NCBI RefSeq assembly: GCF_018860345.1
Contig: NZ_JAHKPJ010000021.1
Coordinates: forward strand, 604,277-668,276
DNA from: Psychrosphaera sp. F3M07
GTDB lineage: Bacteria; Pseudomonadota; Gammaproteobacteria; Enterobacterales; Alteromonadaceae
Length of the DNA: 64,000 nucleotides
Reading direction: 5' to 3'
Of this stretch, positions 58,313 through 64,000 are shown piece by piece. Positions within the stretch are counted from its first letter, which is position 1; every line of letters begins with the position of its first letter. The notes beneath the pieces are model-generated. The model had not been told where the DNA came from. It ran no database searches and was given only the letters and a program-made list of their open reading frames with translations. Made by a program: the position numbers and the translations under genes.

Positions 58313-59929
58313 ATGATAAAACTAAAAACGCTGTCACTAAAAAAAACAATCATTCAAATTTCATTTTTAACGATTCTATCAGGCTGTAGTGCTGTTCAGT
58401 CAGGCAAGTCAGAACAAACTGAAATTGTTTCAACCCCAACTAATTTAGCCGTACCAGAAGATGTCGTAGATGCACTTACTTTATCCGCATTGATTGAAGG
58501 CAATGAACCTATGGACTTAGAGCCAGAGGTGATTGTATTTGAAGATGTTTGGAAGCGTATTGAAAGCCAATTAAGTATCGACATCCCGCAAAACCGCCAA
58601 GTGGTTACCGAACGAAATTGGTATGCCAAACACCCAAGTTACTTCAAACGTATTGCCGCACGTGCTGAACCTTTTTTGTTTTTCATTGTTGAAGAAATTG
58701 AAAAACGCCAAATGCCAATTGAACTGGCGTTATTACCTATCGTAGAAAGTGCTTTTGACCCATTCGCCTACTCTCATGGTCGTGCATCGGGTTTATGGCA
58801 GTTTGTGCCAGGCACAGGCAACCGTTTCAAATTAAAACAATCTTGGTGGTATGACGGACGTCGTGATGTTGTTGCGGCAACTAAAGCCGCACTGGATTAC
58901 CTATCTTTCTTACATAAAACCTTAGATGGTGATTGGTTAAATGCTATCGCCGCTTATAACTCAGGTGAAGGTCGAGTTTTAAGAGCAATTAAACGTAATC
59001 GTAAAAAACATTTACCTACGGATTTTTGGTCATTAGATTTACCTAAAGAAACCACCAGTTATGTACCTAAATTATTAGCATTATCTGACTTATTAAAACG
59101 CCATCAAGAGTTTGAGATCAGTTGGACACCAATTAAAAATCAACCGCATATTCAAGTTGTTGATGCCAAAGGCCAGATAGACTTAGCTAAAGCGGCACAA
59201 CTTGCTGAACTAGAGTTAAACGAATTACACAGATTAAATCCAGGTTATAACCAATGGGCCACGGATCCTAAAGGACCACATAAGTTTGTAGTGCCTGTTG
59301 AAAAAGTTGACATCTTCAAGCAAAACTTGGCTGAATTACCTAAAAACGAACGTATGTCATGGCAGCGTTATGTGGTGAAATCAGGTGATACTTTAGGTGG
59401 CATTGCAGAAAAATTTAATACGTCATTAAGTGTGTTAATTGATGTAAATGACATTAAAAGTAACATCATTAGAGTGAACCAAGCGTTATTGATCCCAACA
59501 TCAACCAAAGCACTTGATGAATACAGCTTAACGGCTGACAATCGTTTAACAAAAACACAAAATAAAAAACGTGGTTCTACCAAAATAAAACACTCGGTTA
59601 AATCTGGCGATACCATGTGGGATATTAGCCGCGAATACGACGTCAACATTCGTAGCCTGGCTAAATGGAACGGCATAGCGCCTACGGATCCAATCATGCC
59701 GGGTCAAGAACTGGTTATTTGGAAAAACCAAACTACAAAACACCAAGCTGAAAGTGCAGTGATGCGTGCCATTACCTACAAGGTAAGAAACGGTGACTCA
59801 TTAGCCAGAATCGCACAAAAGTTCAAAGTCAAAGTAGTCGACATCGCAAAATGGAATCAATTGGATTTAAAGAAATACATTAGACCTGGCCAGTCGTTAA
59901 AATTATATGTAGACGTTACAAGAACTTAG
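58313..59929 (+). CDS. mltD: Membrane-bound lytic murein transglycosylase D
   Basis: Cleaves the glycan strands of peptidoglycan to give 1,6-anhydromuropeptides. The 538-residue lipoprotein has a leader with lipobox ILSGC (about residues 21-25). The SLT catalytic domain has E145 (LLPIVESAFDP) and GLWQFVPGTG. Three LysM repeats follow, at about 355-398, 425-467 and 487-531, each with SGDTL or GDS-type starts. E. coli MltD (452 residues) has two LysM repeats. About 130 bases after gloB, it has its own start context. Confidence 0.96.
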   Translation: MIKLKTLSLKKTIIQISFLTILSGCSAVQSGKSEQTEIVSTPTNLAVPEDVVDALTLSALIEGNEPMDLEPEVIVFEDVWKRIESQLSIDIPQNRQVVTERNWYAKHPSYFKRIAARAEPFLFFIVEEIEKRQMPIELALLPIVESAFDPFAYSHGRASGLWQFVPGTGNRFKLKQSWWYDGRRDVVAATKAALDYLSFLHKTLDGDWLNAIAAYNSGEGRVLRAIKRNRKKHLPTDFWSLDLPKETTSYVPKLLALSDLLKRHQEFEISWTPIKNQPHIQVVDAKGQIDLAKAAQLAELELNELHRLNPGYNQWATDPKGPHKFVVPVEKVDIFKQNLAELPKNERMSWQRYVVKSGDTLGGIAEKFNTSLSVLIDVNDIKSNIIRVNQALLIPTSTKALDEYSLTADNRLTKTQNKKRGSTKIKHSVKSGDTMWDISREYDVNIRSLAKWNGIAPTDPIMPGQELVIWKNQTTKHQAESAVMRAITYKVRNGDSLARIAQKFKVKVVDIAKWNQLDLKKYIRPGQSLKLYVDVTRT

Positions 59930-59984
59930 TTTAAATATCGTCTATATTTATCAACATAAACTTAATTACACGAAGAGTTAATCG

Positions 59985-60551
59985 ATGTTAAAAACTATTT
60001 CACGTTTGGTATTTATCACTACGTTATTGTTAACAAGTGTACCTAGTTTTGCTGACTTTAGTTTAGACGGTAAACTTAAACTCACTTTCCCTTCTGGGGC
60101 GGTGAAAGAAGTAGACTTTCCTTTGTCTTATAGCCATAAAGATTTTGATCATACCTTTGTTGTTGGTAGTCAATCCTTTGCGGTATCTGGTCAACCGGAA
60201 AGTTATTCTTTTGCGGTGCTATTAAAAAGTAATAATTACGTATGGATACAAGAGTTCTCTAAGGATCAATTTAAAAGTTTCACGCTGACTTTAGGTGAGC
60301 ATAATTTTAGCCTAAAAAAACAAGTGTTAAATAAACCCGTCAAAGGCGATTATATTTTAACTATTGATGGCAAAGATTATTTCTTTCAGCATACCTTAGC
60401 TCAAATTAACTTCAAATTTGATGACGATGGCATTACTGAAATATCGGTAGATGGCCTAGTTGCAAGCTTAGGTATTAATACCAGTAAAGACCCTTGTGAT
60501 GAATTTGAAGAAGACTCTGACGAGAAAAAAGAGTGTGAATTTAATAAGTAA
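59985..60551 (+). CDS. Secreted hypothetical protein
   Basis: A 188-residue protein with a signal peptide (MLKTISRLVFITTLLLTSVP then SFA). The mature part is beta-rich, with a stretch LKLTFPSGAVKEVDFPLSYS and another in KGDYILTIDGKDYFF. It ends with an acidic tail holding two cysteines (PCDEFEEDSDEKKECEF) that may form a disulfide. The pattern of a short domain of beta strands is reminiscent of DUF2057 (YccT) secreted proteins, but I cannot confirm this. It is 55 bases after mltD and before a terminator, so it could share the mltD transcript. Confidence 0.6.
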   Translation: MLKTISRLVFITTLLLTSVPSFADFSLDGKLKLTFPSGAVKEVDFPLSYSHKDFDHTFVVGSQSFAVSGQPESYSFAVLLKSNNYVWIQEFSKDQFKSFTLTLGEHNFSLKKQVLNKPVKGDYILTIDGKDYFFQHTLAQINFKFDDDGITEISVDGLVASLGINTSKDPCDEFEEDSDEKKECEFNK

Positions 60552-60573
60552 TTAATACAGATTTTATTAACAC

Positions 60574-60601
60574 AAAAAAAGCCGAACTATCGGCTTTTTT
60601 T
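60574..60601. terminator. Bidirectional terminator between the secreted protein and lonH-like genes
   Basis: AAGCCGA pairs with TCGGCTT around ACTA, with long A and T tracts on either side, so it can stop both convergent transcripts. Confidence 0.92.
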
Positions 60602-60629
60602 GTGGCTGTTTGTGGAAGTACTCTGTTGT

Positions 60630-63023
60630 TTATTCACCATCTTCGCCATTAACAATATCCGCAATGCGTTGTAAGCGTTGTGCGGCAATACCATTAACCG
60701 AATCTCTTGGGTAGCGCCCTCTTGAAGATAAAACCCCAGCCTGTTTGTCGGTTAAGATAGTTAATGCGTCATCCACTTCATCGACGGCGTAGATGTGAAA
60801 CTGGCCAGCTTCGACTGCATTGATCACTTCCGTCGATAACACTAAATTGATGCAGTTGGTTTTAGGGATAATTACGCCCTGCTCTCCGGTTAACTTTCTG
60901 GCTAAACACAGTTTAAAAAAGCCTTCGATTTTTTCATTCACTCCACCAATAGATTGCACTTGTCCATGTTGGTTAATGGAACCCGTGATTGCGATAGATT
61001 GATTTAGTGGAATGTGAGTAATGGCAGAAATTAATGCACAAACTTCACCCAAACTTGCGCTATCACCATCTATATGACCATAACTTTGCTCAAGTGCTAT
61101 ATTGGCAGAAAAACACAAACTAAAGTCTTGAGCGTATTTACTGCCCAAATAACCACTAAGTAACATTACTCCTTTGGAGTGAATGGCTTTACCAAGTTCA
61201 ACTTCACGTTCAATATCAACCACGCCATTTGAACCTGCATACACAGTGGCTGAAATACGTGCGGGAGTACCAAATACCGTATCGCCTATTTCTAACACGG
61301 TTAATCCATTTAACTTGCCTACTTGATAACCACAGGTATCAATCAGTATTTGTCCTTCTTGGATATCTTCCAAAAACGACTCACTAATTTGCCCAGTACG
61401 ATACTGTTTACCTTCTAATGATTTGATCACATGATTTTGGTGGATCTCTGTGTCACCATCACGTTTAGCGTAAAATTGAGACTCGCTTAATAACTCTAAT
61501 ACATCGGCAAAACGGGCAGATAATTTGTGCTGGTGTGACGCTTGTCTAAAACTAAATTTAAATAATTCTTCTACCGCATCGGCGGATATTTCTAAATGAT
61601 GTTCAGAGGCATACTGTTTTATTTTTTGCACAAAACCAAATTGCACTTTGTCGTTTAACGGTATGAAATGTTCAAAGTCCGCCAATACCCTAAACAGTTC
61701 GTTAAACTCGTTGTCATATTCTTGCATTAAGTAATACAACTCACGACTGCCCATTAAAATTACTTTTATATCCATTGGGATTGCTTGCGGCGTTAAACTC
61801 GAGGCATTAACAATATTGGCTTCGCCTGTAGGGGTTTCCATCTTTATTTCTTGGCTTTTTAACGCCAACTTTAAAGACTCCCAAACCGCAGGTTGTTGCA
61901 TTAATTTATCGGCTTCAATCAACAAATAACCACCATTGGCTTTGTGCAAAGCCCCTGCGCGTATCATTCTGTAACTGGTATACACAGAACCTTGCACTGA
62001 ACTGTATTCAATACGGCCAAATATATTCTGAAATGAAGGGTTAGGTTCGTAAACAATTGGGGCGCCATCACCGCTGGTACGCACATTTAATACATTGGGA
62101 ATAAGTTGATCTTCAAGGACTTGTCTAACGTCTACATCTTCTTTGTTTTTTTCTTCGTCCGCTTCATCGGCTAGCCATTCTTGTACTAACTCAACTAACG
62201 TATCGTGCATCTCTTTAAAGTATCTAATAACCCCTATGTCAGCCGCATAAGTATGCTCTAAGTCTTTTAATAACGGACGCAGCGCATTTTCTATGGTCTC
62301 TTTACTTAATTTACGTTGTTTCTCCGACGCTTCACGTTTCCATTGTGGTAGCTCTAATAGTTTTTCATTTAAGAATACTTCCAAGTCAGAAATCCGTACA
62401 TAAAACTGCTGGCGTTGTTCTTCTTTTAATTGGGAAAACTCTGCATCGGTTAAAGGCTTGCCTTGAACCACAGGAGCAAAACTAACAACCCCCGTTTCTT
62501 CAAATAAAACCAACCCATTTTCTAATGCCTTTGATTCAACCTGTTCTAACGCTTTTTCGTATTTGTCATTAAATTCGCGCTCAATAACACGTTTTTTTCT
62601 TTGAAAAGACGGATTGTCAAAAACCGATGGAAAGGTATCCAATAAATCATCAATAAAGGATTCTATTTTAGCAATAAATTGTTTGCCTTCCCCTGCTGCT
62701 AAACGGATATAGTTTGGGGTACGAGTATCGTCAAAGTTATTTACATAACACCATTCATGTGGCGTGCTTTTAATCTTAGCCACTTGTTTTAAATGGTTAT
62801 CTATTAAGGTGTGACGGCCTGTAGCAGGCTCTCCCATGACAAATAAATTATAACCTGTCATGTTCATATCTAAACCAAACTCTAAGGCATGCTGCGCCCT
62901 TTCTTGGCCAATAAAATTAATATTGGTGTCTACCTCTGACTCCATCAATTTTTTAATCGTTTCTGAATTAAGAGTTGGGCCTAGAAGATCATGACTAAGG
63001 CGAAATGCTTTATTTAATTCCAT
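60630..63023 (-). CDS. Lon-like ATP-dependent protease (YcbZ/LonH type)
   Basis: A 797-residue AAA+ protease. The N-terminal AAA-like region has a P-loop-like GEPATGRHT (residues 64-72) where Arg takes the place of the Walker A lysine, as I recall for this family. GGYLLIEADKLM acts as a Walker B-like strand. The C-terminal Lon protease domain has catalytic S655 in DGDSASLGEV and K698 in GGVNEKIEGF, 43 residues apart, exactly the S679-K722 spacing of E. coli Lon. The helical insert (about 190-260) is typical. It is a single gene. Confidence 0.93.
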   Translation of the reverse strand: MELNKAFRLSHDLLGPTLNSETIKKLMESEVDTNINFIGQERAQHALEFGLDMNMTGYNLFVMGEPATGRHTLIDNHLKQVAKIKSTPHEWCYVNNFDDTRTPNYIRLAAGEGKQFIAKIESFIDDLLDTFPSVFDNPSFQRKKRVIEREFNDKYEKALEQVESKALENGLVLFEETGVVSFAPVVQGKPLTDAEFSQLKEEQRQQFYVRISDLEVFLNEKLLELPQWKREASEKQRKLSKETIENALRPLLKDLEHTYAADIGVIRYFKEMHDTLVELVQEWLADEADEEKNKEDVDVRQVLEDQLIPNVLNVRTSGDGAPIVYEPNPSFQNIFGRIEYSSVQGSVYTSYRMIRAGALHKANGGYLLIEADKLMQQPAVWESLKLALKSQEIKMETPTGEANIVNASSLTPQAIPMDIKVILMGSRELYYLMQEYDNEFNELFRVLADFEHFIPLNDKVQFGFVQKIKQYASEHHLEISADAVEELFKFSFRQASHQHKLSARFADVLELLSESQFYAKRDGDTEIHQNHVIKSLEGKQYRTGQISESFLEDIQEGQILIDTCGYQVGKLNGLTVLEIGDTVFGTPARISATVYAGSNGVVDIEREVELGKAIHSKGVMLLSGYLGSKYAQDFSLCFSANIALEQSYGHIDGDSASLGEVCALISAITHIPLNQSIAITGSINQHGQVQSIGGVNEKIEGFFKLCLARKLTGEQGVIIPKTNCINLVLSTEVINAVEAGQFHIYAVDEVDDALTILTDKQAGVLSSRGRYPRDSVNGIAAQRLQRIADIVNGEDGE

Positions 63024-63219
63024 GGTAATAGAGATACATATCCAAATGGTAGGTTAATAACCTTAGTCTATATTGAATTGTCTAAAAACGCATTGGTTTC
63101 AAATTAACTTTGTTAAACAATCCGCACAAAAATGCATATTTAATCTAAAACTAACAATCGTTTACAGAGAATGTTATAAAACGAGATACAAGGTTTATAT
63201 TTTAATGGGAACAATAAAT

Positions 63220-63705
63220 ATGGTTAATCTTAAAAATTTCTTATGCGTAACGTTACTGCTTATCACTTCAACCGTAACGGCCAATGACAACACCACCAAA
63301 GAGCTAGATGTATTCTGGCAACAGCTGTCTGAAACCGTCACTAACGGTGATTTTGAACAATACAGCGCCGGATATCATGAAGATGCAATTTTAGTCAGTG
63401 GCTTTAGTAAAAACAGTTACTCAATTAAACAGGCACTCGCTCGCTGGAAACAAGGTTTTGACGACACAAAAAATGGAAAGATGAAAGCCAGTGTAAAGTT
63501 TGTCTGGACTAAACGATTTGTTAGTGACAATACCGCCCATGAAACCGGCATGTTCAAATACAGCACCACAGATGATGAAGGTATAACTGAAGATTTTATC
63601 GCCCACTTAACGACCCTATCCGTTAAAAAGAACGGTAAATGGTTGATCATGATGGAAAATCAAAAATCCAAAGCAACTCAACAAGAATGGGATGCGGCTC
63701 AGTAA
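63220..63705 (+). CDS. Secreted NTF2-like (SnoaL/DUF4440) protein
   Basis: ATG 63220 (GGGA nine bases upstream) gives 161 residues with signal peptide MVNLKNFLCVTLLLITSTVTA; ATG 63205 is an alternative, and the frame upstream to 63073 is AT-rich non-coding. The mature part FWQQLSETVTNGDFEQYSAG, then YHEDAILVSGF, ending WLIMMENQKSKA, has the DUF4440/NTF2-like helix-then-sheet pattern. Such domains bind small molecules or act as immunity or dimerisation modules. Function unknown. Confidence 0.72.
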   Translation: MVNLKNFLCVTLLLITSTVTANDNTTKELDVFWQQLSETVTNGDFEQYSAGYHEDAILVSGFSKNSYSIKQALARWKQGFDDTKNGKMKASVKFVWTKRFVSDNTAHETGMFKYSTTDDEGITEDFIAHLTTLSVKKNGKWLIMMENQKSKATQQEWDAAQ

Positions 63706-63767
63706 ACGTAAAAGCCAATTATAAGCAGGAAGAATGGCGTCGCCACTAGTTGTAAGGAAAAGAAAAG

Positions 63768-63787
63768 TACGAGAAGCGAGATACGAA
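63768..63787. repeat. CTCG/TACG-type intergenic repeat, related to 29659-29714
   Basis: The reverse complement reads TTCGTATCTCGCTTCTCGTA, sharing TTCGTA-CTCG-CTCGTA features with the 14-nt repeat in the liuR region. One degenerate copy only. Confidence 0.35.
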
Positions 63788-63874
63788 AAAAACTCAGTTT
63801 CTCGTTAATAATATAGCTATTAATTAAGCAAAGCTTGATGCAATACAAAAAGTAAGAACAACAGCTTAGTTTTA

Positions 63875-63888
63875 AAGTGGGTGTCCCT
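63875..63888 (-). repeat. Short repeat related to the RAYT-associated core, at the IS256 edge
   Basis: On the minus strand GGGACACCCACTTTAAAA shares CACCCACTTTAAA with R1-R3 but differs 5' of it. It directly adjoins the inverted repeat of the IS256 element. Confidence 0.5.
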
Positions 63889-64000
63889 TTGACCCTGTAA
63901 CAGATTCTGTGTAACTGCCAGGTTTTAAATAACATCTTTTAATCGGTCTTCGAATTCAATCATAAAACGATTCAAGGCCGATTTCCAATTCCTTATTGGC
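63888..64000 (-). mobile_element. End of an IS256-family insertion sequence, cut by window edge
   Basis: Reading inward from about 63888, GACCCTGTAACAGATTCTGT and then GTAACTGCC resembles IS256-family terminal inverted repeats. A transposase C-terminus begins 37 bases inside. The exact boundary and target duplication need the other end, which lies beyond the window. Confidence 0.65.
63925..64000 (-). CDS. IS256-family transposase, C-terminal fragment (cut by window edge)
   Basis: A minus-strand frame enters from the right edge and stops at TAA 63925-63927. The readable end is PIRNWKSALNRFMIEFEDRL followed by KDVI. The NWK-x3-NRF-FEDR pattern is the typical C-terminus of mutator/IS256 transposases. 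The DDE catalytic residues lie outside the window, so intactness cannot be judged. Its stop is about 37 bases inside the presumed terminal inverted repeat, a normal IS256 spacing. Confidence 0.72.
   Translation of the reverse strand, partial: PIRNWKSALNRFMIEFEDRLKDVI

Noticed and set aside
60630..63023. Defective Lon-like ATPase because of GRHT in place of GKT
   Set aside because: As I recall, an Arg at this position is common in this Lon-like subfamily; the protease dyad is intact with the expected spacing.

Overview
The window is a stretch of low-GC gammaproteobacterial chromosome. Gene content and order point to a marine member of the Alteromonadales, most likely Colwelliaceae (Colwellia, Thalassotalea or Psychrosphaera type). 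This rests on remembered synteny and protein resemblance, not on a database search. Most of the window is conserved housekeeping or catabolic sequence, with several accessory patches between the blocks. No rRNA, tRNA or CRISPR array was recognised.

Layout. (1) 1-9411: the 5' part of a sensory protein leaving the left edge, then the minus-strand block lrp, ftsK, lolA, rarA, crcB, serS, a small membrane gene and a DUF3301 gene. Alanine dehydrogenase (ald) is divergent from lrp, and two Lrp-box-like sites lie between them. (2) 9432-18876: mixed small genes: two conserved DUF genes, a 2-oxoglutarate/Fe oxygenase, an acetyltransferase, an EamA exporter, YghU, a PepSY membrane protein, a class C beta-lactamase-like hydrolase, a YceK-like lipoprotein, a secreted phospholipase A2-like protein and a lysine-rich 46-residue protein. 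(3) 19017-22512: an anaerobic module with nirK (copper nitrite reductase fused to cytochrome c), nirV and a SCO protein behind a perfect FNR box. A convergent universal stress protein has its own near-perfect FNR box. (4) 22571-28278: accessory patch with a sulfotransferase, a GNAT-nitrilase fusion, an XRE-2TM regulator and a REP-associated tyrosine transposase (RAYT) bracketed by copies of a short repeat.

(5) 28346-37836: leucine/isovalerate catabolism. A divergent thiolase faces liuR, liuA, liuB, liuC, liuD, liuE and a GNAT gene. A 22-bp perfect palindrome overlaps the liuR promoter and is the probable LiuR operator. The pathway takes isovaleryl-CoA to acetyl-CoA and acetoacetate. (6) 37855-51417: a long-form KAS III, an RDD protein, kdsA, a DUF819 permease, sirB1, sirB2, an HD-GYP response regulator, prmC, prfA and hemA on the minus strand, with divergent lolB, ispE and prs. 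This is the conserved hemA-prfA-prmC-sirB-kdsA / lolB-ispE-prs neighbourhood with insertions. (7) 51474-63705: cysB, a soluble histidine kinase, an unknown membrane-anchored protein, a rhodanese with a TauE/SafE exporter, a methyltransferase divergent from gloB, mltD, an unknown secreted protein, a Lon-like protease and an NTF2-like secreted protein. (8) 63875-64000: the end of an IS256-family element abutting a relative of the RAYT repeat.

The most unusual structure is the RAYT/repeat patch (25912-27903): three same-direction copies of a 25-nt core, two of them identical over 37 nt, a 31-nt palindrome upstream of the transposase, and a regulator gene whose stop codon lies inside one repeat copy. 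The nir module, LiuR operator and Lrp boxes are the best regulatory finds. No clearly new multi-gene system could be demonstrated from sequence alone.
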